In this document: positions 1-7,724 of the stretch, piece after piece
How positions within the stretch are numbered: position 1 is the stretch's first letter
How the letters are laid out: the number at the start of each line of letters is the position of its first letter
DNA from: Bacteroidales bacterium UBA3824
GTDB taxonomy: Bacteria > Bacteroidota > Bacteroidia > Bacteroidales > UBA3824
Length of the DNA: 21,133 nt
Assembly: GCA_002393195.1 (NCBI GenBank)
Contig: DGIK01000113.1
Coordinates: 1-21,133 of the forward strand
Direction of reading: 5' to 3'
Notes under the pieces: generated by a model
The model's database searches: none
What the model saw: the letters and a program-made list of their open reading frames with translations, nothing else
What the model was told of the DNA's origin: nothing
Translations under genes and position numbers: made by a program

Positions 1-1120
1 CCCTGCCGATGCCGCTCTCGAAGAACGACGCAGAGCGCGAGAAATTGAAGGTAATCATACATTGGTACTGATTCCAAATGTTGACCATACGATTGAGCCT
101 CTCGTCAGACGACTGAACATTGTACTTGTCGAGAAGTTCGTCCCAAGATGCGCGGAGTTCTGCAAAAGCCTTGTCAACAGCCTCCACGGTGGCAAATTTA
201 TTGATAGTTGCCTGCGCCTTCACCTTATTAATAAGTGTGCGGTCGGAAGCCTGCGACGTGATGAGCGCGCCAGACTTTTTGCGGGCGAGTTCCTTGTCGT
301 CAAACTTTTGGTCTTGTTCGTTTTCCACATAACCAAGCAGGAACACAAAATCCTTGCTCTCGCCGGGCTGCAACTCAACCTCTATGTAGTGAGACGCAAT
401 CGGGCTCCATCCGTGAGCGACGCTATTGGAAGGCTTGCCCGCCATAACGCACTGAGGCGCATCAAAACCGTTGTAAAGTCCAATGAAACTCTCCCTGTCG
501 GTATCGAAACCCTGCACGGGAACATTGACGGAATAGTAGGCAAAATGATTGCGGCGTTCCTTGTATTCGGTCTTGTGGTAGATGACCGAACCGTCAATCT
601 CGACCTCGCCGGTGGAGAAGTTGCGTTGGAAGTTTTCCATATCGGTGGCGGCGTTCCACAAGCACCATTCGGCGAAGGAGAAGAGTTTTATCTTCTTGGC
701 GGCGGAGGTAGTGTTACGGAGGGTAACTTTCTGAACCTCAGCCCACGTCTTCAACGGCACAAAGAACAGCACCTCAGCCTCTACGCCATTTTTTGCGCCC
801 TTGATTTTGGTGTAGTTCATACCGTGGCGACACTCGTAGAAGTCGAGCGGAGTCTTGCAAGGCTTCCATCCCGGATTCCATACGGTGCCATTGTCGTTGA
901 TGTAGAAATAACGTCCACCATTGTCCATAGGCACGCCGTTGTAGCGGTAACGGGTGATGCGGCGAAACTTGGCGTCCTTGTAGAACGAGTAACCGCCTGC
1001 TGTATTGGAAATTAGCGAAAAGAAATCCTCGTTGCCAAGGTAGTTGATCCAAGGCCACGGGGTGGCAGGGTTGGTAATCACATACTCCCTGTTTTGGTCG
1101 TCAAAATGTCCAAATTCCAT
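1..1120 (-). CDS. Cellobiose/cellodextrin phosphorylase (GH94), N-terminal part, truncated by window edge
   Basis: Reading the minus strand from the ATG at 1120 gives 373 uninterrupted codons that run off the left edge. The protein starts [18 protein letters not shown], followed by [40 protein letters not shown] and [14 protein letters not shown]. This is the N-terminal beta-sandwich signature of GH94 cellobiose phosphorylases. Near the edge it reads [19 protein letters not shown] and then FFESGIGRG, the entry to the (alpha/alpha)6 barrel. The family is normally about 800 residues, so roughly the first 45% is present and the catalytic Asp region is outside. Known family role: phosphate-dependent cleavage of cellobiose to glucose 1-phosphate and glucose in the cytoplasm. 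No signal peptide is visible, as expected. A TAnnTTTG box lies 45 bp upstream, so it probably has its own promoter. Specificity for cellobiose rather than longer cellodextrins cannot be settled from this half. Confidence 0.93.
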   Translation of the reverse strand, partial: MEFGHFDDQNREYVITNPATPWPWINYLGNEDFFSLISNTAGGYSFYKDAKFRRITRYRYNGVPMDNGGRYFYINDNGTVWNPGWKPCKTPLDFYECRHGMNYTKIKGAKNGVEAEVLFFVPLKTWAEVQKVTLRNTTSAAKKIKLFSFAEWCLWNAATDMENFQRNFSTGEVEIDGSVIYHKTEYKERRNHFAYYSVNVPVQGFDTDRESFIGLYNGFDAPQCVMAGKPSNSVAHGWSPIASHYIEVELQPGESKDFVFLLGYVENEQDQKFDDKELARKKSGALITSQASDRTLINKVKAQATINKFATVEAVDKAFAELRASWDELLDKYNVQSSDERLNRMVNIWNQYQCMITFNFSRSASFFESGIGR

Positions 1121-1164
1121 AATCTGTTTTTTAATGACATAAATCTATGATTTTGTTTTCGGGT

Positions 1165-1172
1165 CAAAGATA
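1165..1172 (-). promoter_or_regulatory. Bacteroidetes -7 promoter box for the GH94 gene
   Basis: On the minus strand the sequence is TATCTTTG, an exact match to the Bacteroidetes -7 consensus TAnnTTTG, 44 nt upstream of the GH94 start codon. A clear -33 TTTG at the usual 19-21 nt spacing is not visible. The rest of the gap between porQ and this gene (1121-1369) is AT-rich and includes a 10-bp palindrome, CAAAATTTTG, at 1233-1242. No strong terminator for porQ was seen there. Confidence 0.55.
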
Positions 1173-1369
1173 ATAATTATTTTTATTGAAATGTTTTTCT
1201 ATGTAAAAAAAATGCAAAAACATTTCATAAAACAAAATTTTGCTTTATTGCAGCAAGAACACAATTAAAATATGGAGGGCAAAGAAATGAAAACAAAATT
1301 TCCGTTTTATAGAGAACAGGGACTCGAATTGATTGAATGTTGAATAATGTCGCGGCAGTTTTTTTAATC

Positions 1370-2344
1370 CTATCGCATCATCTTCCCAATCATCAACTCC
1401 ACCGTAAACATATTGGCACTCTCCGCCGGGCTGATACATTGACGCGAATATTGAACCGAAAATCTCTTCAACCTGACATCCACTCCAAACGAAAATCCGG
1501 GGAAAACAGAACCATCAGTCACATACAAATCGTTGTGCGCCATCACATTAAAGCCGCCTTTCAACGACACCACGCCCTGCGGAAACAATTCCGCCGAAAA
1601 TATCAAATGATTGGCAAATGAACGTCCGAAATCGTCGGCAATTTTGGGCTTTTGGAGGTCGCGGACGGTGAGCGAAAACCTCAGTGGCGCGTGCAACAAT
1701 TGTTTCGAAATGCCAAGGCGGATGTCGAGAGGCAATTTTTCACGGGTGTTGTCGCTGTAAGTGGTAAGTTGGCAACCGAGATTGAAAACCGCCAAGCCAA
1801 TTGTAATTTTCTGTTTTTCAAAATAATAGCGCAATCCGAAATCAAACGCAATGCCCGTGGAGTGGTATGTTTCCATCTTGGAAATTATAGTCTTCATTGA
1901 TACGCCAGCTGTCAATGGCAGACTATCCATAATATGCCGCGCCGCCGACGCAATCAGCAGATAATCGCGACAATTAAAAGTGCCGAGATTGTTGGCGGCC
2001 TCATCCGTCAGCGTAAAATCGCCATAATTGACCAACTCCGCGCCGCCCGAAATCATCGTTTTGCCCGCCCTGCCGCCAAACAACGCCGACCCGTAGCCGA
2101 TGTCAGCCACGTAAGAAACCATATTGAGAGCCGCTGCAAGATGGTCGGTAGTGTCGATGAGCGCGGGATTGGAAGTCAGAGAGTTGACACCCGCAACATC
2201 CACCGACGGACACGCGCCGCCCATAGAGGCGTAGTTGCACGACGTACTAAGCCCCAAAAACGGGTAAACGCTCTCGCCGCCTATCTGCCCAAATGCCGCC
2301 GCCGCACAAAACAAAAATGTTATTATAACAAAAATATTTTTCAT
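1370..2344 (-). CDS. porQ: Type IX secretion system protein PorQ
   Basis: The 324-residue product begins with a cleavable signal peptide (MKNIFVIITFLFCAAAAFGQ, predicted cut after AFG). PorQ-like landmarks follow: GGESVYPFLGLSTSCNYASM at residues 22-41, SLTSNPALID near 56-65, LVNYGDFTLTDE, and the barrel motifs GCQLTTYSDNTREKLPLDIR and HAPLRFSLTVRDLQKPKI. Length and segment order match PorQ, an outer-membrane beta-barrel of the PorV/FadL-like family that works with the T9SS secretion and attachment machinery. It sits alone on the minus strand, divergent from the SPOR-lipoprotein operon. Its presence implies the host exports cargo through a type IX system. No other por/spr/gld gene is in the window. 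The start at 2344 places the signal peptide exactly at the N terminus. Confidence 0.9.
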   Translation of the reverse strand: MKNIFVIITFLFCAAAAFGQIGGESVYPFLGLSTSCNYASMGGACPSVDVAGVNSLTSNPALIDTTDHLAAALNMVSYVADIGYGSALFGGRAGKTMISGGAELVNYGDFTLTDEAANNLGTFNCRDYLLIASAARHIMDSLPLTAGVSMKTIISKMETYHSTGIAFDFGLRYYFEKQKITIGLAVFNLGCQLTTYSDNTREKLPLDIRLGISKQLLHAPLRFSLTVRDLQKPKIADDFGRSFANHLIFSAELFPQGVVSLKGGFNVMAHNDLYVTDGSVFPGFSFGVDVRLKRFSVQYSRQCISPAESANMFTVELMIGKMMR

Positions 2345-2389
2345 ATTACTTTTTTAACACCGCCTACGGCTTTTTTTGAACAAAAATTA

Positions 2390-2444
2390 AAACGAATTTC
2401 AACGAATTATAAAAAAAATCGTTTTAATTCATTGTAATTCGTTT
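2390..2444. repeat. Nested inverted repeat in the divergent porQ / SPOR-lipoprotein intergenic region
   Basis: The outer arms are AAACGAATT (2390-2398) and AATTCGTTT (2436-2444). Inside, after symmetrical 5-nt gaps, GAATTA (2404-2409) pairs with TAATTC (2425-2430). The element lies between the two divergent start codons, 46 bp from porQ and about 120 bp from the lipoprotein gene. It could be an operator for a dimeric regulator or part of the porQ upstream region. A second direct ACGAATT copy (2402-2408) adds to the pattern. No regulator is identified. Confidence 0.45.
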
Positions 2445-2538
2445 AAATTTATGTTTAAAAAAAAGACAACGCCGCAAGGCAGTGCAGTCGCTTAATTTTT
2501 TTTAATGTTTCAGACGCAAAAGTATTGATTTTTTTGAT

Positions 2539-2546
2539 TACATTTG
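2539..2546 (+). promoter_or_regulatory. -7 promoter box of the SPOR lipoprotein-hisB operon
   Basis: TACATTTG at this position matches TAnnTTTG exactly. Transcription would start about 2551-2555, some 12-16 nt before the ATG at 2567. This argues against the upstream in-frame ATG at 2525, which lies before the expected transcript start. The -33 element is not obvious. Confidence 0.55.
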
Positions 2547-2566
2547 CAACCAAAAACACAATTATT

Positions 2567-4027
2567 ATGAAACTAACAACCATCACCACACTTATGATAG
2601 CGGCGGCAATAACAATAGGCTGCCGCAGCAATGGAGCCAACAATCAGGACAGTGCAAACGAGCCTACGGTCATTTCATACGACGAAGACTCCACAGAAAC
2701 CGCGCAGGACGCAACCATCGAGGAAAATATAATCCCGTGCGAAGCCAACGACCTCGCTAAATTCATCGCTGGCAAGGACGACGAAAAGTACGCCTCGCTC
2801 CAATCGTCAGATTATTACAAAACTTACTCCGCCAACGCGAAGCAAACCTGGGACGACCTGAGCAAACGCACCCTCAGTCCTATCAAGGAATGGTGCAAGA
2901 CCAACATCCCGACATTCCACAACGACACGGCGACATTGATATATCCTTTTGGCGGTCCCGACATCCTTTTTGCGATGACATTCTTCCCCAACAAGAAAGA
3001 CTACGTGCTGATGGGACTTGAAAAACCGGGCGCACTCTGCCAACCCGACCAACTCACCGACGATGAGATGCACCAATATCTCGATTCGTTGGCATTCTCG
3101 ATGCGATACCTCAACAAATTCGGATTCTTTGTAGCGTCGCAGATGGCTGAGGGATTCCGCAACAAGGATTTGGACGGCACAATCCACGTGGTGCTGTACG
3201 CCCTCGCTATGAACAACTGCACAATCACCTCCCACAGAAATATTTACATTGACGATCGCGGCGACGTGCAGACCAACACCGGCACCACAAGCACACATCC
3301 TTACGGCTGGGAACTTCAATTCCGCAAACCCGGCGACCCGCGCACTCGCACCGTCAAATACATAAAAATGGATCTTTGCGACGTAATGATAAAAGGCAAG
3401 ATGGAGTTCCCATTCTTCCTCAATTCCATCAAAAACAAGACTTGTTACCTCAAATCGGCGTCGTACCTGATGCAGAGCGAGGAGTTCAAAATCGTGCGCA
3501 AACTCATCCTCGAACAGTTTGACAACATACTCCAAGACGAATCGGGCTTTGCATACGGCAGGCTCATCAAGGATTATGACGTCAACCTATTCGGCACATA
3601 TACAAGACCGCTCAAAGTGTTCTCCATATTCAAACAGGAAGACCTCAAAGAGGCACTCGAAGGCAGCACTCCCCTGCCCTTCAAAATCGGCTACGCATCA
3701 CAACTCAACGAATCTGTCTTGATGGCGTGCACGCGCAAAGACCCAAGCGCACCCAAACAGACCGCCACGACCTCCAAGACAGCCGACAATTCTGGTTTAG
3801 TATATAAGGTGCAATTTCTCGTAAGTATGGACAAAATTCCAGCAAGTTTGCCAAAACTGCAAGGAATCAGCAATGTTTCGTACTACATCGACAACAACAC
3901 CTACAAATACACCGCCGGCGAATTTAAGACCGAGGCAGAATGTCAGGCAACCCTCCAACAGGTTCGCGCCAAGGGCTACACAGACGCCTTCATCGTGAAA
4001 TTCAACAACGGCAAACGCATCAAATAA
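2567..4027 (+). CDS. Lipoprotein with C-terminal SPOR (peptidoglycan-binding) domain
   Basis: I chose the ATG at 2567, giving 486 residues, because it starts directly with a lipoprotein signal, MKLTTITTLMIAAAITIGC, with the lipidated Cys at 19. The longer reading from 2525 would put 14 odd residues in front and precede the promoter. Residues about 20-55 are an acidic, low-complexity linker. Residues about 60-400 form a globular domain I cannot name, with landmarks TLIYPFGGPDILFAMTFFP and DYVLMGLEKPG. Residues about 410-486 look like a SPOR domain (YKVQFLVSM, then YKYTAGEFKTEAECQATL and AFIVKFNNGKRI). SPOR domains bind glycan strands lacking stem peptides, often at division sites. The protein is probably anchored in the outer membrane and tethers the unknown domain to peptidoglycan. 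It is the first gene of the operon, 13 bp before hisB. Confidence 0.8.
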   Translation: MKLTTITTLMIAAAITIGCRSNGANNQDSANEPTVISYDEDSTETAQDATIEENIIPCEANDLAKFIAGKDDEKYASLQSSDYYKTYSANAKQTWDDLSKRTLSPIKEWCKTNIPTFHNDTATLIYPFGGPDILFAMTFFPNKKDYVLMGLEKPGALCQPDQLTDDEMHQYLDSLAFSMRYLNKFGFFVASQMAEGFRNKDLDGTIHVVLYALAMNNCTITSHRNIYIDDRGDVQTNTGTTSTHPYGWELQFRKPGDPRTRTVKYIKMDLCDVMIKGKMEFPFFLNSIKNKTCYLKSASYLMQSEEFKIVRKLILEQFDNILQDESGFAYGRLIKDYDVNLFGTYTRPLKVFSIFKQEDLKEALEGSTPLPFKIGYASQLNESVLMACTRKDPSAPKQTATTSKTADNSGLVYKVQFLVSMDKIPASLPKLQGISNVSYYIDNNTYKYTAGEFKTEAECQATLQQVRAKGYTDAFIVKFNNGKRIK

Positions 4028-4040
4028 CCTCACAATCCAA

Positions 4041-5156
4041 ATGAAAAAACGCATACTATTCATCGACCGCGACGGCACAATCCTCGTGGAGCCGCCGGTA
4101 GATTACCAGATAGACAAGATTGAAAAATTTGCATTCGTGGACGGTGCATTGACATCGCTATCAAAAATAAGAAAATACACCGACTTTGAATTTGTGATGG
4201 CTTCCAACCAAGACGGACTTGGCACGCCATCATTCCCCGAGGCTGATTTTTGGCCATGTCAAAACATCATGGTACAGGCACTCAGGAGCGTCGGCGTGGA
4301 ATTTGACGACGTGCTGATAGACCCGTCTTTTGAAGCCGACAACAGCCCAAACCGCAAGCCCCGCACAGGAATGATGGAAAAATACATCAACGACGACGAT
4401 TACGACCTCTCGCAATCGCTCGTCATCGGCGACCGCCCCACAGACGTGATGCTCGCCCAAAACCTCGGCTGCAAGGCAATATACCTCGGCAAAGAGCCGC
4501 TCACCGACGACCTTGTGCCGCATTGCCTCATCCACGCCAAAAACTGGGTGGAGGCAGAACGCGCCGTCATCTCCTACAACAACAATATCACCCTCTCGCG
4601 CCACACCGCCGAGACCAAGATAGACCTCACCATCTACCCCGGCAACCCCGAAATCCGCCACGTGGATACAGGCGTCAAATTCCTTGACCACATGCTGATG
4701 CAATTGCCGGTGCACGGATGTTTTGGATTGGATTTGACGTGCAAGGGCGATATAGAGGTTGACGAGCACCACACCATCGAGGACGTTGCAATCGCTCTCG
4801 GCACTGCCATCCACACATTGTGGCGCGAACGCAAACTCATCAACCGCTACGCATTCACCCTCCCGATGGACGACTGCCTCGCGCAGGTAGCCATCGACCT
4901 CGGAGGCCGCCCGTGGCTCGTGATGGACGCAGAATGGCAACGCGAAAAGATTGGCGATTTCCCGACAGAGATGATCTACCATTTCTTCAAGTCATTCGCC
5001 GACAATGCCAAATGCAACCTCAATATCCTCGCCGAGGGCAACAACGAGCACCACAAATTGGAAGGGATTTTCAAGGCTTTGGCAAAGTGTTTGAAACACG
5101 CTATCAACTACGACTTCACATTGCAGACAATCCCAAGTAGCAAAGGAATGTTATAA
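4041..5156 (+). CDS. hisB: Bifunctional histidinol-phosphatase / imidazoleglycerol-phosphate dehydratase
   Basis: This 371-residue protein fuses two enzymes of histidine synthesis (steps 6 and 8). Residues 1-165 are a HAD phosphatase, with the nucleophile motif DRDGT at 9-13, ASNQDG for motif II, and VIGDRPTDVMLAQNLG for motif IV. Residues from about 180 are the dehydratase, with HVDTGVKFLDHML, HGCFGLDLTCKGDIEVDEHH, TIEDVAIALG and NNEHHKLEGIFKALAKCL supplying the metal-binding histidines. In E. coli HisB the HAD part carries a Cys/His zinc site. Here the matching stretch reads DPSFEADNSPNRKPRTG and has none of those ligands. No other his gene is adjacent. It sits inside an envelope operon, 13 bp after the SPOR lipoprotein and 3 bp before the glycosyltransferase. 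Confidence 0.95.
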   Translation: MKKRILFIDRDGTILVEPPVDYQIDKIEKFAFVDGALTSLSKIRKYTDFEFVMASNQDGLGTPSFPEADFWPCQNIMVQALRSVGVEFDDVLIDPSFEADNSPNRKPRTGMMEKYINDDDYDLSQSLVIGDRPTDVMLAQNLGCKAIYLGKEPLTDDLVPHCLIHAKNWVEAERAVISYNNNITLSRHTAETKIDLTIYPGNPEIRHVDTGVKFLDHMLMQLPVHGCFGLDLTCKGDIEVDEHHTIEDVAIALGTAIHTLWRERKLINRYAFTLPMDDCLAQVAIDLGGRPWLVMDAEWQREKIGDFPTEMIYHFFKSFADNAKCNLNILAEGNNEHHKLEGIFKALAKCLKHAINYDFTLQTIPSSKGML

Positions 5157-5159
5157 AGT

Positions 5160-5915
5160 ATGATTGGCAACAAAAAAATAGGAGTGGTAATGCCTGCCTA
5201 CAACGCCGAAAAGACGTTGGAACAGACATTTGCGGAGATTCCGATGGACATCGTGGACGAGGTGATATTGACCGACGACTTCAGCACCGACGACACAATA
5301 GGCGTGGCGCGTAGGCTCGGCATCCAAAACATCGTAGTCCACGAATCCAACAAGGGCTACGGCGCCAACCAAAAGTCGTGCTACAAAAAGGCACTCTCTC
5401 TCGGTTGCGACATCATTGTAATGCTCCACCCCGACTACCAATACACGCCAAAACTCATTCGCTCAATGTGTTACACAATAGCCGAGGACGTATATCCCGT
5501 CATTATCGCGTCGCGCATTTTGGGCAAAGGCGCATTGAAAGGCGGGATGCCGCTGTACAAATATTTTTTCAACAGGCTATTGACCTTCGTCCAAAACCTA
5601 CTGATGAACCAAAAACTCAGCGAGTACCACACTGGCTACCGTGCGTTTTCGGCGGAGGTCATCAAGGCATTGAACTTGGAGGCAGACAGCGACGATTTTG
5701 TATTTGACAATCAGATGATTGCGCAAATCTTCTACGCCGGATACGAAATCGCCGAAATCACCTGTCCCACCAAATATTTCAAGGAAGCATCGTCCATCAA
5801 CTTCAAGCGCAGTTGCAAGTACGGGTTTGGAGTGTTGGCGACATCCTTCAAATATTTATTTGCAAAAATTGGAATATACAAAAGCAAAATATTCCGCAAA
5901 CCGACAGACAATTAA
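5160..5915 (+). CDS. Glycosyltransferase family 2 (DPM/DPG-synthase-like)
   Basis: The 251-residue protein has the GT-A fold signature: IGVVMPAYNAEKTLEQTF at residues 7-24, VILTDDFSTDDT near 35-46 for nucleotide binding, and IVMLHPDYQYTPKLI near 85-100 as the DxD-equivalent metal site. The acceptor-side motif EYHTGYRAFSAEV follows at about 158-170. This resembles the polyprenyl-phosphate sugar transferase branch (dolichyl-phosphate mannose/glucose synthase-like). No membrane helices are evident, so it is a cytosolic or membrane-peripheral enzyme that transfers a sugar from a nucleotide donor. Donor and acceptor are unknown. The start overlaps the hisB end region (3-bp gap), which supports cotranscription. 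Neighbours suggest a role in envelope glycan synthesis. Confidence 0.85.
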   Translation: MIGNKKIGVVMPAYNAEKTLEQTFAEIPMDIVDEVILTDDFSTDDTIGVARRLGIQNIVVHESNKGYGANQKSCYKKALSLGCDIIVMLHPDYQYTPKLIRSMCYTIAEDVYPVIIASRILGKGALKGGMPLYKYFFNRLLTFVQNLLMNQKLSEYHTGYRAFSAEVIKALNLEADSDDFVFDNQMIAQIFYAGYEIAEITCPTKYFKEASSINFKRSCKYGFGVLATSFKYLFAKIGIYKSKIFRKPTDN

Positions 5916-5931
5916 ATTAACCTAAGACAAA

Positions 5932-7398
5932 ATGGCAAATTTGGTCAAGACATACACCACGGCAATCGTGGCGGCAATCGTCATCGCCATCACCTTGGCA
6001 ATGACCAAAACATCGTTTGCCCAAACAGACACCGCTCAGACATTCGCAAACAACGACACAATTTGCCTCATCAGAAATATCAACATCTCCGGCAACAAGA
6101 AAACCAAACCCAAAATCATCCTCTGCGAACTCGAATTTGAACCCGGCGACACCGTATCAAAATCACGCCTGCCTCAACTCCTCGACAAAAGCACAACCAA
6201 CCTCAAAAAGACTTCCATTTTCAATTATGTAACAATCACTTACGAATCAGAAAACGACTCGCTCTGTACCGGATTAATCGACACCGACATCAATATCAAC
6301 GTGGAAGAATGTTGGTACACGTGGCCGATGTTTGACATTTCGCCTCACAATGGCAACCTCAACGACTGGTTTGCGCATCCCGACTTCGACCTCATCGACT
6401 ACCACGTCGGCATCAAGAGGTACAACTTCCGTGGACGTCGCGAATCAATCTCGATATTATTCAAGCGCGGATTCAACAACATCACCCAAATCGGCTACGA
6501 AAACATCGCCATCGACCGCCGACGCAAACACCTGTTGAGCTTTTTCGCATCGGTACAAAAACAAAACAACGTGATGATCAACACCCAGGACGACAAGGCG
6601 TTGTACCACGATTTTGAGGGCAAGAAGAAGGCTTTTGACGGCTACGAATACCATCTCTACTACAAGTACCGCCCATCCATCGACATGTCCAACACGCTCT
6701 CGATAGGATACATGTCGGCACACATCCGCGATTCGGTGGCTATCATAAACCCCTATTTTTTCGGTAACGGCAGAACCAAATTGTCGGGACTGGTGCTCCA
6801 ATACACATTCCGCCTCGACAAGCGAAATTCCAGTTACTACCCGCTCAAAGGCTCGTACCTGACCACCGCAATCAAAAAATACGGCATTTTCAGCAACACC
6901 ATCGACACTTACAATATCACCATCGACACACGAAAATATTGGCAACTCGCTTCACGACAATACTTTGCGGCGCAATTGTACGGCAGCACGAGTAGCAAAT
7001 CAACGCCTTTTCACCTGATGGAGGCGATAGGATTCAAGCCCAACATCGTGCCCGGCTACGAACACAATATGATTAAGGGCACGAGTTTAGGCTACATCAA
7101 GACGTCATACAAATTTGAAATAATCCGTCCCCGAATTGTTCATCTCAAATGGCTGCCGCTCAAGAAGTTCAACAAAATCCACTACGCGGTATATATCAAC
7201 GCCTTTGCCAACGCCGGCTACACCACGCCCAAATCCGACGACTACCTCTACAACAACACAATGAGCGACACCTTCCTCGGCGCGGCTGGCATCGGCATTG
7301 ATTTCGTAACATATTACGACAGAGTGCTTTCCGCCTTCGTTACAAGGAACGTCCAAGGCGGAACATATTTCGGAGTTGGGTTCAAGTCGTCGTTCTGA
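5932..7398 (+). CDS. BamA/TamA-family outer-membrane beta-barrel protein
   Basis: The 488-residue product opens with a signal peptide (hydrophobic core at residues 11-24, cut after SFA). A single POTRA-like unit follows at about 43-120: ICLIRNINISGNKKTKPKII, then LEFEPGDTVSKSRL and KKTSIFNYVTITYE. The remainder is rich in alternating beta strands typical of the surface-antigen barrel and ends in Phe (GVGFKSSF), the usual outer-membrane insertion signal. GYEHNMIKG near residue 365 occupies the region of the conserved lid-loop motif in this family. It is much shorter than true BamA, which has five POTRAs and about 800 residues, so it is a paralogue, perhaps assembling or translocating a specific partner. 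Its place after the SPOR lipoprotein and the glycosyltransferase suggests a shared envelope task, but that is inference. Confidence 0.82.
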   Translation: MANLVKTYTTAIVAAIVIAITLAMTKTSFAQTDTAQTFANNDTICLIRNINISGNKKTKPKIILCELEFEPGDTVSKSRLPQLLDKSTTNLKKTSIFNYVTITYESENDSLCTGLIDTDININVEECWYTWPMFDISPHNGNLNDWFAHPDFDLIDYHVGIKRYNFRGRRESISILFKRGFNNITQIGYENIAIDRRRKHLLSFFASVQKQNNVMINTQDDKALYHDFEGKKKAFDGYEYHLYYKYRPSIDMSNTLSIGYMSAHIRDSVAIINPYFFGNGRTKLSGLVLQYTFRLDKRNSSYYPLKGSYLTTAIKKYGIFSNTIDTYNITIDTRKYWQLASRQYFAAQLYGSTSSKSTPFHLMEAIGFKPNIVPGYEHNMIKGTSLGYIKTSYKFEIIRPRIVHLKWLPLKKFNKIHYAVYINAFANAGYTTPKSDDYLYNNTMSDTFLGAAGIGIDFVTYYDRVLSAFVTRNVQGGTYFGVGFKSSF

Positions 7399-7420
7399 GG
7401 GAAGTGGGGAGAAATGGGGA

Positions 7421-7444
7421 CGAAAAAAATTTTAATTTTTTTCG
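7421..7444. terminator. AT-rich palindrome, possible terminator after the BamA-like gene
   Basis: CGAAAAAAATT (7421-7431) and AATTTTTTTCG (7434-7444) are perfect 11-bp inverted arms with a 2-nt loop, starting 22 bp after the stop codon. The stem is almost all A:T, so it is weaker than a classical intrinsic terminator. The T-run in the second arm could still end transcription of the operon. It could equally be curved or unwinding DNA next to the following promoter. Confidence 0.45.
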
Positions 7445-7450
7445 CAAATC

Positions 7451-7483
7451 TTGTTAATAAATCAAAATTTATTTTTAACTTTG
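7451..7483 (+). promoter_or_regulatory. Promoter of the structured RNA / lipoprotein array
   Basis: TAACTTTG at 7476-7483 is an exact TAnnTTTG -7 box. TTG at 7451-7453 lies 22 nt upstream, close to but slightly more than the usual 19-21 nt spacing to a -33 element. Transcription would start near 7489-7492. No second -7 box was found between the RNA structure and the ATG at 7810, so this promoter probably serves both. Confidence 0.6.
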
Positions 7484-7544
7484 CCAGCGGATAGGGCGGC
7501 AAATAGCCGAACACCAATTCCAAGGACGTTTTTATTGACGTATC

Positions 7545-7724
7545 TTCTACAATCTACAAACTTCGCAACTTTGTTCCCCGTAGAGAGCGGCAACGAAACG
7601 GCCACGTAGTACGTATGTACTGGTCTTATCGTATTCATATACGATGAGACTTTCTATAGACGTGGACTTTTGCGTTGCTTATCTCATGGGGAAAGGGCAA
7701 TGCGAAGGCCTGTAGATTGTGGGA
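7545..7724 (+). ncRNA. Large structured RNA, unassigned class (candidate leader or small RNA)
   Basis: This stretch folds into a nested series of helices, read directly from complementarity: 7545-7558 with 7711-7724 (14 pairs, two G:U); CTTCGCA 7561-7567 with TGCGAAG 7701-7707; TTCCCCGT 7574-7581 with ATGGGGAA 7686-7693; GAGA 7583-7586 with TCTC 7682-7685; GGCAACG 7589-7595 with CGTTGCT 7673-7679; CCACGT 7602-7607 with ACGTGG 7660-7665. The apex is a three-way junction with hairpins 7608-7612/7617-7621 (AGTAC, loop GTAT) and 7623-7634/7639-7650 (12 pairs, loop TCAT). The transcript would begin near 7490, where CGGC-AAATA-GCCG (7497-7509) makes a small extra hairpin. There is no convincing reading frame. 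It lacks the sequence hallmarks of tmRNA, RNase P RNA, SRP RNA and the riboswitch classes I can recall, and the three-way apex does not suit 6S RNA. Function is unknown. Confidence 0.75.

Noticed and set aside
62..1015. A 317-codon plus-strand open frame opposite the GH94 gene
   Set aside because: The minus strand encodes a clear GH94 N terminus over the same bases. The plus-strand translation has no recognisable motif.
1233..1242. CAAAATTTTG palindrome as a regulator site or porQ terminator
   Set aside because: It is a short AT palindrome in AT-rich DNA with no second copy and no supporting context.
1316..1335. tRNA 3' end (GGGACTCGAATT)
   Set aside because: The T-loop-like string has no matching acceptor, anticodon or D arms around it.
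4230..4982. A 250-codon minus-strand open frame opposite hisB (and similar long antisense frames at 2807-3535 and 19123-19824)
   Set aside because: All lie inside well-supported genes on the other strand and arise from their codon bias. None has a plausible start signal or family motif.
7545..7724. Retron non-coding RNA
   Set aside because: The paired outer arms and long hairpin recall msr-msd RNAs, but no reverse transcriptase gene lies in the window.
7545..7724. 6S, tmRNA, SRP or RNase P RNA
   Set aside because: The three-way apex does not suit the simple rod with central bubble of 6S. The conserved sequence blocks of the other three are not present. An Rfam scan is still the deciding test.
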